Origin: CAYNNP01 sp964398215
GTDB taxonomy: Bacteria > Planctomycetota > Planctomycetia > Pirellulales > Pirellulaceae
Length of the DNA stretch: 64,000 nucleotides
Direction of reading: 5' to 3'
Assembly (NCBI GenBank): GCA_964398215.1
Contig: CAYNNP010000002.1
Location: forward strand, 8,301-72,300
The notes beneath the pieces are model-generated. The model made no database searches and had not been told where the DNA came from. It saw only the letters and a list, made by a program, of their open reading frames with translations. Shown here one piece after another: positions 45,873 to 54,081 of the stretch; within the stretch, counting starts at the first letter, position 1, and the number at the start of each line of letters is the position of its first letter. The position numbers and the translations under genes are program-made.

Positions 45873-47554
45873 ACATCAACGAATGTGGCCGCGAGTCGCT
45901 GGATCTTGTTCTCTCTGAACAGCTGGATCATCCGGAGTACCCAGGCGTGGTGAACCACATCGGTTCCTGCACGCGATGCCAGGTCCAATTGGAGAAATTG
46001 ACCGCGGCCGAATCATGGTGGTCGCAGACTCGAAATCTCTTGTCAGATTCAACCGCCATTGACATCCCGGATCTGCCGCGAGCAGACACGTTGGTGCTGG
46101 CCAGCGTCGGAGCACCACAAGCCACCGGCCACAGCAGCTACGGTGATCCCGCGAACTTTCTGGCTCCGCCCCGCCACCCGGAAATGCTGGGGCGGGTTGG
46201 CAAGTATGAGGTCGAACGCGAAATCGGACGCGGCGGCATGGGTATCGTCGTCAAAGGCTTTGACAGCGAACTCAATCGACCGGTCGCGATCAAACTTCTG
46301 GCTCCACACTTAGCAAGCAGTGGAACCGCGCGGCAGCGGTTTATTCGCGAAGCACAGGCCGCTGCGGCGGTTGTGCATGACAATGTTGTGGCGATTCACG
46401 GAATCGAAACCGACGGCCCGCTTCCCGCGATCGTCATGCCGCTGATTGGTGGAGCGTCACTACAAGAACACGTCGAACAGCATGGTCCGCTAGGTTCGGC
46501 CGATGTGGTTCGTATTGGGATCCAAATTGCCGACGGTCTCTCAGCCGCGCACGCGCAGGGCCTGGTTCATCGAGACATCAAGCCGGCAAACGTTCTACTG
46601 GAGAACGATTTGAACCGCGTGCAGATCACAGACTTCGGACTCGCCCGCGCTGCGCACGACGCGAACCTGACGCGGAGTGGAGTGATTACCGGCACGCCGC
46701 ACTTCATGTCGCCGGAACAGGCGTTAGGTGAAAGCGTCGATCAGCGGTCTGACCTGTTTAGCCTTGGGTCGGTTCTGTACTTCATGGCGACTGGTCAGTT
46801 GCCGTTCGCCGGTAGCACGCCCATGGGAGTTTTGCAACGCGTTTGCAACACGCAACCGCAGCGTGTTCGTGAAGCGAACTCGGGGATTCCAGAACAACTT
46901 GAAAGCGTCATTGAAAAACTATTCGACAAAACACCGGCGAACAGGTTTCAGTCCGCCGCTGAAGTACGAACCTACTTGCAGGACTATCTCGCCTATCTGC
47001 AGCAACCAACCGCACGCAAAGCACCTCGACGACTGCTAACCGCGGCACGCCGCGCGAGGCGCCGGAACTGGGTTGTGCGAACGACTGCTGTCGCGGTGAC
47101 CGTTGGGGCGTGCGTCCTGGGCGGCCGGGCTATCCGCAGGAATTGGTCGGGTTCACCAACGTCCAGCGGAGGCACTGCGCCTGTTGAACCGAGCAACAAT
47201 GCTTCTGTCGCCTCTGTGGCTCCATCTGCTCCGGCGTCACCTCCCGCAGTACCAGCGACGTACGTGGAACTTGGTGTCGCTCCGGAGAACACTTTGGACC
47301 TGGAACTCGAGCAAATGAATCAGCAGATCTCGAATCTCGAACAGACGCCAGCCGTCCGGTTCAATATTGACAACTCGAATCCGCGCCGGTCGCTTGACTC
47401 AGTAGCGGCTGGCATATCGGCACTGGAAACACCTCGCAGCGCAGGTTTGGCATCGAACTTCGACAAGGAAGTGCAGTCGATCGATGCCGCACTCAAACGG
47501 CTTGAGCAGGAATCTGTTCGGGCACAAACACCATCTCCTATCAAAGGACAATGA
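45869..47554 (+). CDS. Zinc-finger anti-sigma-like / Ser-Thr protein kinase fusion, membrane-bound
   Basis: A protein of 561 residues. The N-terminus carries His30-x3-Cys34-x2-Cys37 (NHIGSCTRC), the ZAS zinc motif of anti-sigma factors. A Hanks-type kinase follows: Gly loop GRGGMG (120-125), Lys142 (VAIK), HRDIKPAN with Asp236, and DFG at 255-257, all intact. One membrane helix lies at about 401-420, then a Ser/Pro/Ala-rich and helical exterior part. So the kinase should sit in the membrane and could hold and release the sigma factor encoded just before it (inference). It overlaps the next gene as ATGA. Confidence 0.88.
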   Translation: MNINECGRESLDLVLSEQLDHPEYPGVVNHIGSCTRCQVQLEKLTAAESWWSQTRNLLSDSTAIDIPDLPRADTLVLASVGAPQATGHSSYGDPANFLAPPRHPEMLGRVGKYEVEREIGRGGMGIVVKGFDSELNRPVAIKLLAPHLASSGTARQRFIREAQAAAAVVHDNVVAIHGIETDGPLPAIVMPLIGGASLQEHVEQHGPLGSADVVRIGIQIADGLSAAHAQGLVHRDIKPANVLLENDLNRVQITDFGLARAAHDANLTRSGVITGTPHFMSPEQALGESVDQRSDLFSLGSVLYFMATGQLPFAGSTPMGVLQRVCNTQPQRVREANSGIPEQLESVIEKLFDKTPANRFQSAAEVRTYLQDYLAYLQQPTARKAPRRLLTAARRARRRNWVVRTTAVAVTVGACVLGGRAIRRNWSGSPTSSGGTAPVEPSNNASVASVAPSAPASPPAVPATYVELGVAPENTLDLELEQMNQQISNLEQTPAVRFNIDNSNPRRSLDSVAAGISALETPRSAGLASNFDKEVQSIDAALKRLEQESVRAQTPSPIKGQ

Positions 47555-48120
47555 TTATGCGGTTACTTATCGGTTCAAGCCTATGCGTCTGTGCGATGTT
47601 CGTCACGGGCTTTAGCATGGCTCAGGAGGACGAGTCTCGGGACGGGACAGCAGAGAGTTTTCCTGCACGGACGGCACGGCCCGTTCCACCGGCACCCCCT
47701 GCCAGGTTTGAGCAGGTTCGAACGTCCCCTGGTTCCGAAAGGGGGCTTGTTCAAGACGAAAGCCGACTTGTTCAAGACGATCCTTTCGGCGGAACGTTTT
47801 GGTATCCCGGTGACACCAAAGAGGAAGCACAGGAGGCTTTAAGAAAAACACACGAGCTTCAGAGTTTCATCACCAAAGCCAGTAGGCTGTTGAGATCAGA
47901 TGATGCGGACACCAAAGAGAAAGCACAGGAGGATTTAAGAAAAGCCATTGGCGAGCTCTTCGATCTTCGCAGCAAGGTTCGCAAGAAACAGATCAAGGAT
48001 CTTGAAGAACGTCTCGCCAAACTGCGAAAGCAAATGGAGCAGCGTGAAGACAAAAAGGCCGACATCATCCGATTGCACATTCAGACAATCGTTAACCAGG
48101 CCAACGGACTTGGGTTCTAA
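47551..48120 (+). CDS. Secreted coiled-coil protein of the sigma-kinase cassette
   Basis: A protein of 189 residues that I cannot place in a family. A signal peptide (about residues 1-24, ending SMAQ) is followed by a Pro-rich stretch and a charged helical half. The helical part repeats DTKE(E/K)AQE(A/D)LRK, about 33 residues apart, and ends in a Lys/Glu coiled coil. The ATG at 47551 overlaps the kinase stop. It should face the periplasm, like the extracytoplasmic tail of the kinase, so it could be a sensor or ligand for it (inference). A terminator follows 30 bases later. Confidence 0.65.
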   Translation: MIMRLLIGSSLCVCAMFVTGFSMAQEDESRDGTAESFPARTARPVPPAPPARFEQVRTSPGSERGLVQDESRLVQDDPFGGTFWYPGDTKEEAQEALRKTHELQSFITKASRLLRSDDADTKEKAQEDLRKAIGELFDLRSKVRKKQIKDLEERLAKLRKQMEQREDKKADIIRLHIQTIVNQANGLGF

Positions 48121-48150
48121 ACTGCAACCGACAACACAACCCTCAGCAAG

Positions 48151-48174
48151 AGGCGGCACCATGTGGTGCCGCCT
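48151..48174 (+). terminator. Strong terminator hairpin of the sigma-kinase cassette
   Basis: A perfect 10-base GC-rich stem (AGGCGGCACC / GGTGCCGCCT) with an ATGT loop, followed by TCGTTT. It closes the three-gene cassette. Confidence 0.75.
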
Positions 48175-48315
48175 TCGTTTATGTCACGCCCGCACCCCGT
48201 TTAAAACGGTGCCAATACCGGAACCGACGATACTTGCGGGATGTGCGCGGGGTCTGCGTTGGTGACCAGGACTGCTCCAACAGGCGGCGTGAAGACTTGT
48301 GCTCCGGTTCCGATC

Positions 48316-48450
48316 GATGACCCCATGGCGCTACGAGACTTGATTCTGTTGGGCGTTCGAGTTCACGAGACTGAGCAGTCATTCGAGAATATTGAACGAC
48401 TGCTGGAGCATTGGACCGGCATGAAGCGTCCAGTGAAGTCCGCAGCCAAT
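48316..48450 (+). repeat. Direct repeat, right copy, part 1 (dehydrogenase fragment)
   Basis: The counterpart of 43879-44013, three differences. It encodes DDPMALRDLILLGVRVHE and on, a headless piece of the dehydrogenase gene, and is joined at a 5-base microhomology (CCAAT, 48446-48450) to the second block. Confidence 0.95.
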
Positions 48451-48809
48451 TCAAGTCGCCACACGACCTGAAGAATAACGTACGTCATGCGAATCGTGGT
48501 TCAATGATGTCGTGAGCCACGATAGCTTTACGTTGAAACTTGATGCTTGCTTGTGATTGCAATCATCAGTTCGTGAAGCTTTGCGTTACTAGCTACGACG
48601 CTCGATTGAGCGATTCGTAGCGGCTGTCCGGTTGCGTCGGTTATCTTGCCACCGGCTTCTTGGACGAACAGCATGCCGGCTGCGAAGTCCCACGGGGATA
48701 GCTTGTATTCAAAGAATCCACCGACATTCCCGCAGTCCCGAATCGGCGGATGCCGTGTATGTCTTGGGCAAAGAACTCTTCGATCGCTGACAACGTTGCT
48801 CGCATCATG
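48451..48809 (+). repeat. Direct repeat, right copy, part 2
   Basis: The counterpart of 44559-44917, one difference in 359 bases. It includes the 3' end of the phosphatase pseudogene; beyond 48809 the phosphatase gene continues here but not in the left copy. Confidence 0.95.
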
Positions 48810-49306
48810 CTGCCGCGGTCGTAGTAAAAACCGCAGCCGATCAATTCATTGGACAACGTATCCGAGCTACTGACACTGGCCGGCTGGCCATTGTGCTGAG
48901 CCCCCTGTCCAGCTACAGCCGTGAACAGATCATCGCGGGCGGGATTCAACACAACACCGACCACTGGTTTGCCATGGTGAAAGTAGCCGATTGATACGGC
49001 AAAGTGCGGTATCTGATGCGCGTAGTTGTTGGTTCCATCAAGTGGATCGATGACCCATAAATGTTCTGCGTTGGGATCACCTTGCAAGCCTTCTTCGCCC
49101 ATCAGTTCGTGATCGGGAAACGAGTCGCGGATAAAGTCGGCGATCGCCTTTTCGCTTTCGATATCGGCGTCACTCACCAAATCGTAGGATTTTCCGCCGG
49201 CCTCAGATTTGTCTCGCATCTCGACCCCGTTTTCGAGGTAATTCATCAGAATCCCACCTCCCAACCGTGCGGCTTGGACGGCACATTCAAGGATAGCGTC
49301 AGTCAT
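48528..49306 (-). pseudogene. Inositol monophosphatase family protein, frameshifted
   Basis: From ATG 49306 the frame encodes an inositol-monophosphatase-like enzyme with the metal-site motifs GEEG and DPLDGTNNY. Near 48733 the frame shifts after IRRFGTAG; the family's C-terminal part (GNVGGFFEYKLSPWDFAAG and on, to TAA at 48528-48530) continues in another frame. By comparison with the usual family sequence about 9-10 residues, including the conserved Asp of the second metal motif (LDLC-like), are missing, so a deletion of roughly 28 or 31 bases (one more than a multiple of three) fits. The product would end in a nonsense tail. Probably inactive. Confidence 0.8.
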
Positions 49307-49482
49307 TTTGGATTTCTTTCGTGAGAACATGAGGGAACGATTCGCGGGAGAGCGTAACATAAGCCAAGGGCTAGTAGCATTCCCGTGCAAGGCAAGTTGC
49401 CAGTTTTTGCGATAGCGGAGTTTGCCTGGCTACTATAGTTCTGGGTATCAGTGGTGTTCATTGACGCAGTGAATGTGGCTTC

Positions 49483-50328
49483 ATGCGAATCGTTGAAAAG
49501 TCTAAAAAGAAGTGTATGGAAATCCTTGGCGGCCGAGAGTCGTTCCAAGGCTCTTATGTCATGCCACGATTGGAAATGGAAATCCAAAGCCAACTCGCCC
49601 AAAATAACTTGAAAGGCGGTGGCGAAGTTCACTACGTTTCGGCTTGTGCATCTGGCCGCATTACTCGGGTCATGTTGGCTGATATCTGCGCTACCAGAGA
49701 ACTGTTCCATAACGTTTCTCAGACGTTGCGGCGTAATTTGATTCAAAAAATCAACTCGATTTGGCACAACCAAATTGTAAAACGGACGAATCAACAGTTG
49801 GCAAAGTTTGCTGAACAGGGATGTTATGCGTCGGCATCGCTTGCGACGTTTTTTGCCCCGACGCGAACTCTTTCGATATGCAATGCAGGTAACCCGCCGC
49901 CGCTGATGTATCGAGCAAGAACTCAGCAGTGGTCGGTGCTGCATGGTGAGCCGCAGCCGCAGAAGTGGCAAGCGGCTCAGGGTGGAACACTGAATCTGTC
50001 CGAATACCGACACCAGAAAGTGAGGCTTTCAACGGGTGACATTGTTCTGTTGATGGGCAACGGGTTTACACAGTCAGCGTTGCCGTGCGGCGGGCTTGCC
50101 AATCACCAAAAATTTGTGGAGCTCGCGAATCAACGGACCGGTGACGACCCAATGGATACCGCGAAAGAAATCATTGGTCACGTCTGCGGAAACTCTCAGC
50201 CATGCGAAGATCGCACCGTGATCATTTTCAAAGTCACAAGCAGCCGCGTCCCATTGTTGGATAGTGTACTGGCGCCACTGCGGATGCTGCGTGGGGCAGC
50301 CGACTCAACACGCCTCCAGTCGCTGTAG
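49483..50328 (+). CDS. PP2C/SpoIIE-like protein with altered metal sites
   Basis: A protein of 281 residues that resembles SpoIIE-type PP2C phosphatases: GGGEVHYVSACASGRITRVMLADI near residue 45, SICNAGNPPPLMYR in the middle, STGDIVLLMGNGFTQ and CEDRTVIIFKV at the end. In active enzymes these places usually read GGDxxD, ADxSGHG, TDG and DDxT; here Asp is replaced in GGG-E, GNG and E-D. So catalysis may be weak or lost and it could be a pseudo-phosphatase. It is divergent from the monophosphatase pseudogene. Confidence 0.6.
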   Translation: MRIVEKSKKKCMEILGGRESFQGSYVMPRLEMEIQSQLAQNNLKGGGEVHYVSACASGRITRVMLADICATRELFHNVSQTLRRNLIQKINSIWHNQIVKRTNQQLAKFAEQGCYASASLATFFAPTRTLSICNAGNPPPLMYRARTQQWSVLHGEPQPQKWQAAQGGTLNLSEYRHQKVRLSTGDIVLLMGNGFTQSALPCGGLANHQKFVELANQRTGDDPMDTAKEIIGHVCGNSQPCEDRTVIIFKVTSSRVPLLDSVLAPLRMLRGAADSTRLQSL

Positions 50329-50639
50329 GAGCCGAGCTTTTTTCGGTTTCAACTACGCGCGGCCGAACTTCTAAGTTCTGTAAGTTCTGTAGGTTCGAAA
50401 AGTAATTCACCCTGATGAAGAGAAGCAGGGCAAATCACTTTTGCAATCTGAGTTGTTGGTAGATCGGTACTTTTACCTAATTCAAAGCGTTTTTCGATTC
50501 AGTCGGGCAAGAATGCCCAACCTACTTTGGAAAAGCGATTCACCCTGATGAAGAGAAGCAGGGGTTTTGTTTTTTTGCGTGAATTGAACTATCGTTTATG
50601 TCTCGCTCCTCCCCTCCCTCCATTCGCAGGCATTTTTCT
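50329..50639. other. Intergenic region with dispersed repeats
   Basis: No gene seen. It is filled with short repeats: tandem TAAGTTCTG-like units at about 50370-50395, a duplicated ATTCACCCTGATGAAGAGAA block (50405 and 50537), and the second copy of the dispersed repeat also found at 19.5 kb. Confidence 0.6.
50427..50536. repeat. Dispersed intergenic repeat, copy 2
   Basis: Two blocks shared with 19481-19724, in the same order and orientation: AGGGCAAATCAC... ending GAGTTGTTGGTAGAT (50427-50465) and GTCGGGC...GCCC followed by CCTACTTTGGAAAAG (50502-50535). The GC-rich hairpin segment found between the blocks at 19.5 kb is absent here. Confidence 0.6.
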
Positions 50640-52016
50640 ATGGCATTTCAACAGACCGCAAAATGGATTTGCTTGGTGACTGCCGTTGCATTCTGTTTTG
50701 AAGCGACATCCGCGGCTGAGCGACCGAATATCGTCATGATTATGGCCGACGATTGCGGCTACGAATGCATCGGTGCCCATGGTGGCACATCATATAAGAC
50801 ACCCAACTTGGATAAAATGGCTTTGCAGGGTGTTCGGTTCGATCATTGTTATTCTCAACCGATATGCACACCGTCTCGAGTCAAGCTGATGACTGGTTTG
50901 TATAACGTTCGTAACTACGCAAAGTTCGGTTTTTTGGAAACCAGCCAACGCACATTTGGAAACATCCTGAGTGAAGCTGGCTACAAGACTTGCATTGTCG
51001 GCAAATGGCAATTGGGACGAAACGCGAAGCTGCCAAAACAATTTGGCTTTGATGAACACTGCTTGTGGCAATTGTTTCGTCTCCCTAGCCGATATCCGAG
51101 CCCTGGGCTGGAAGTCAACGGCGTCGCGAAAGATTACAAACCCGGATACGGGCCCGATGTGGTTACTGACTACGCTTTGGATTTCATCGAGCGCAGCGGC
51201 AAGAACAAGCAACCGTTTTTACTGTACTATCCGATGATATTGACGCACTGTCCATTTGAGCCGACGCCCGACTCGGCTGATTGGGATCCAAACGATCCTG
51301 GCAGCAAGACCTACAAGGGCGATGCAAAGTATTTTGGCGACATGGTCGGCTATATGGACAAAATTGTCGGCAAGATTTTGAACAAGTTGGACGAAGCCGG
51401 AGTGCGTGAAAACACTTTGGTGATGTTCACAGGAGACAATGGAACCGACACGCCTGTTGTTTCGATGATGGGTGATCGCCGAGTCGTTGGTGCGAAGGGA
51501 AAGACAACCGATGGTGGGACCCATGTTCCAATGATCGTGCAGTGGAAGGGAAGATCGCCGCAGGGCGTGGCTTGTAGTGACTTGGTCGATTTCAGTGATT
51601 TTTTACCAACGATGTGCGAGGCCGCTGGTGTGACGTTGCCCGATTCTCCAGAGATGGACGGGCGTAGCTTCTTGCCACAAGCACTGGGGAAATCTGGCAA
51701 TCCGCGAGAATGGATCTACATTTGGTACGCTAGAAATGGCGGACCAACGGGCAAAGAATTTACTCGCAATGCGAGATACAAACTTTACCGCAACGGTGAT
51801 TTTTTTGACATCCAGAGCGATGTGTTGGAGAAAAAATCGCTGGCTGTTGCTGAGCTGGGTGCTGATGCGCAGCAGGTTCACGCGATGTTGAAAGCCGCCC
51901 TGGAGCAGTACACCGATGCTCGTCCCGAACGCTTTGCTAACTGGGTGCAGAACGAAGCAGCAAAAAAGAAGAAGAACAAGAACAAGAAAAAAGGCGGCAA
52001 GAAGAACGCAGATTGA
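50640..52016 (+). CDS. Exported sulfatase (formylglycine-type)
   Basis: A protein of 458 residues from ATG 50640, with a signal peptide (to about residue 26), metal-binding Asp37-Asp38 (IVMIMADDCGY) and the sulfatase motif CTPSR (Cys76), where Cys is converted to formylglycine. Later landmarks are GKWQLG and FTGDNGT. It hydrolyses sulfate esters, typically of marine polysaccharides, outside the cytoplasm. The C-terminus is a Lys-rich tail. An earlier in-frame ATG at 50598 has no ribosome site and would add 14 residues before the signal. Confidence 0.92.
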   Translation: MAFQQTAKWICLVTAVAFCFEATSAAERPNIVMIMADDCGYECIGAHGGTSYKTPNLDKMALQGVRFDHCYSQPICTPSRVKLMTGLYNVRNYAKFGFLETSQRTFGNILSEAGYKTCIVGKWQLGRNAKLPKQFGFDEHCLWQLFRLPSRYPSPGLEVNGVAKDYKPGYGPDVVTDYALDFIERSGKNKQPFLLYYPMILTHCPFEPTPDSADWDPNDPGSKTYKGDAKYFGDMVGYMDKIVGKILNKLDEAGVRENTLVMFTGDNGTDTPVVSMMGDRRVVGAKGKTTDGGTHVPMIVQWKGRSPQGVACSDLVDFSDFLPTMCEAAGVTLPDSPEMDGRSFLPQALGKSGNPREWIYIWYARNGGPTGKEFTRNARYKLYRNGDFFDIQSDVLEKKSLAVAELGADAQQVHAMLKAALEQYTDARPERFANWVQNEAAKKKKNKNKKKGGKKNAD

Positions 52017-52071
52017 GTTCGAATCGCGCTGCGACTTTTTCCATTGGCCGAATAGGTGTTGCCGTTGCCAA

Positions 52072-53163
52072 CTAGGCTGCCCGACGTGCCCGACGTGTCC
52101 GGTTGGGAGTATCGATTCGCTCGCGCGAGTAAGCTCTTGGGCCAATCTCGGACGGGCATGATTCGCTGTACCAGCGACGCTTTTCGATAGCTACCAAGAT
52201 TTGATCGGCAACTTCGACGGCTCGCGCGCCGGCGATTCCACTGACGGTCGGTGAGATTCCGCATTCGACACTGATTGCGAAATCATGAAGCTCGTCCAAA
52301 ATCGCGTTTCTTGGCTGCAGCTCATGAGATTCGCAGAGTAGGTGTTCGGCGAATAGGGTTTCTGAGTAACCCAGCGGGTTGTCCGTTTCTTGCGACAGCT
52401 CAAAATCGCGCTGCGCAATCTGTTGGCTGGTTTTGACAACGTTTAATGATGGTTTGCCAAAGTCAATGTCGGCAAATCCATTTGCGCCATAGATCTGCAT
52501 GGTTCTTGCAGGAGACGGACTGACACGCGAAGCTTTCAAGTTAGCCACCATGCCGCATTCGAACTCGATGCGAGTTTCGGCGATGTCTTCTTTGTCACTT
52601 ACAACTGCAAGCCCGCTTGCTGATACATTGCTAACAGCCGCATCTGTCATGGACAGAACCAGGTCCAAGTCGTGGATCATTAAATCCATGACAACGCCAA
52701 CATCGAGGCAACGACCGGGAAAGCTGGAGGCTCGCACGGCTTCAACGTACTTTACGTCAACGCCTAGTTGCTCAAGTGCTGTAAACGCTGGATTGAATCT
52801 TTCAACATGGCCGACTTGCAAAGTCAAGCGTCGGCTTTCCGCGATTCTTGCCAGTTGCAACGCATGCGTGCTACTGTCGGCCAGCGGTTTTTCCACCAGC
52901 ACATGCTTATTGGCCTTCAACAGATCCTTTGTGATTGGAAAGTGCAAATCAGTCGGCGCAGCAACAACAGCGGCGTCGATTTCTGAGAGCATTTCCTGGT
53001 AGTCGGCATGAACTGGGACATCAAACAGTTCATTGGCGCGAGCCCTAGCGGCCTGGAACGGGTCGCTGATGCCAACCAATTCCATTCCGTCCACCTGGCC
53101 AATCAACTTGGCGTGGATTCGTCCTAGGTGTCCAGCACCAATGACTCCAACTCGAAGGCTCAT
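52072..53163 (-). CDS. Gfo/Idh/MocA family oxidoreductase in the lipid A cluster
   Basis: A protein of 363 residues. The NAD(P)-binding fold opens with RVGVIGAGHLGRIHA, followed by EKPLADSS (the family's E-K-P motif) and GHVERFNPAF. The start overlaps the end of lpxA as ATGA, so the two are translated together. Known relatives next to lpxA include GnnA, which oxidises UDP-GlcNAc at C3 so that a transaminase (GnnB) can make the diamino sugar used by some LpxA enzymes. No GnnB is seen next to it here, so a GnnA role is only a suggestion. Confidence 0.8.
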   Translation of the reverse strand: MSLRVGVIGAGHLGRIHAKLIGQVDGMELVGISDPFQAARARANELFDVPVHADYQEMLSEIDAAVVAAPTDLHFPITKDLLKANKHVLVEKPLADSSTHALQLARIAESRRLTLQVGHVERFNPAFTALEQLGVDVKYVEAVRASSFPGRCLDVGVVMDLMIHDLDLVLSMTDAAVSNVSASGLAVVSDKEDIAETRIEFECGMVANLKASRVSPSPARTMQIYGANGFADIDFGKPSLNVVKTSQQIAQRDFELSQETDNPLGYSETLFAEHLLCESHELQPRNAILDELHDFAISVECGISPTVSGIAGARAVEVADQILVAIEKRRWYSESCPSEIGPRAYSRERIDTPNRTRRARRAA

Positions 53164-53990
53164 GCGACTTTCTTTTCTGGTGTTTGTTGCTGATGTCTAC
53201 GATCCAGTCCGCGTCCATGACGGCCGCCGCTGGAATAGTCCAAACTGTCAAACAGGTCGGAGATCACTGGGCGAATTGGCCCAACGCTCAACATCTGTTC
53301 TCGTGCGGTCGCGATACCGACTCGAGATCGATACAAGAGCTTGAACGCTTTGGTCAATGCAGTGATGTCTTCTTTGACATACCCGTTACGTTTCAAGCCG
53401 ATTACGTTGACTGCTCGTGGCTTGCTTGGCCGCCCATCGGCGATCATGTATGGCGGTACATCGTGTAGCACCAAGCTCAGCGCACTGACAAAGCTGAATT
53501 GTCCGATGCTGGCGAAATGAGAAATGCCAACACCACCGGCGATTGTGACGTTGTTTCCTATGCGGGCGTGTCCACCCAGCATGCCGTTATTGGCAATGAC
53601 AATGTTGTCGCCCAATTTGCAATCGTGGGCTATGTGGGTGTTGGCCATGAAAAAGTTGTCGTTGCCTACACTGGTAATCCCGTCTTCCTTTTCGGTGGCT
53701 CGGTTGACAGTGCAGTGTTCGCGGAACACATTCCCATCCCCGATGATTACTCGTGTTGGCGTGCCCTTGTAGCTCGTGTCTTGCGGGGCGGCACCGATCA
53801 CAGAACCATGAAAAAGGTGGTTGTTGGCGCCGATCGACGTGCGGCCGCTAACGACAACATGTTCTTCCATGCGTGTTCCGTCACCAATTTCGACTTCAGC
53901 ACCAATCACGCAAAAGTGACCAATGTGAATGTCTTTACCAAGCTTGGCGCGAGGGTCAACGACGGCAGTTTGAGCGATTGTTACACCCAT
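53160..53990 (-). CDS. lpxA: UDP-GlcNAc acyltransferase LpxA
   Basis: A protein of 276 residues from ATG 53990, with left-handed beta-helix hexapeptides (VVDPRAKLGKDIHIG and on), the catalytic His122 in NTHIAHDC (His125 in E. coli) and the LpxA end with NVIGLKRNGY. It carries out the first step of lipid A synthesis in the cytoplasm. GGAGGC lies 6 bases upstream, deciding the start; the frame is open 14 codons further. The long, basic, His/Gln-rich tail is not typical. It follows lpxC by 91 bases. Confidence 0.9.
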   Translation of the reverse strand: MGVTIAQTAVVDPRAKLGKDIHIGHFCVIGAEVEIGDGTRMEEHVVVSGRTSIGANNHLFHGSVIGAAPQDTSYKGTPTRVIIGDGNVFREHCTVNRATEKEDGITSVGNDNFFMANTHIAHDCKLGDNIVIANNGMLGGHARIGNNVTIAGGVGISHFASIGQFSFVSALSLVLHDVPPYMIADGRPSKPRAVNVIGLKRNGYVKEDITALTKAFKLLYRSRVGIATAREQMLSVGPIRPVISDLFDSLDYSSGGRHGRGLDRRHQQQTPEKKVA

Positions 53991-54081
53991 GTTTGCCTCC
54001 GGCTTTTGGTGATAGATGGGTTCAAAATACAAGCGATCCGATGCGGGTTTTTCATGGATCTCTTGTTCCTTTTCTCATTTC

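Noticed and set aside
44935..48215. GTTTAAACGGTG near 44935 and GTTTAAAACGGTG near 48199 as possible ends of a mobile element
   Set aside because: The similarity is short and imperfect, the motif is partly palindromic, and no transposase or recombinase gene lies between.
48209..48265. A short frame with VPIPEPTILAG, resembling a PEP-CTERM sorting signal at the right end of the insert
   Set aside because: It lacks the hydrophobic helix and the run of basic residues expected, there is no upstream protein in frame, and the match is too short.
48241..48471. Open frame on the + strand encoding DDPMALRDLILLGVR
   Set aside because: It is a headless fragment of the dehydrogenase gene produced by the duplication.
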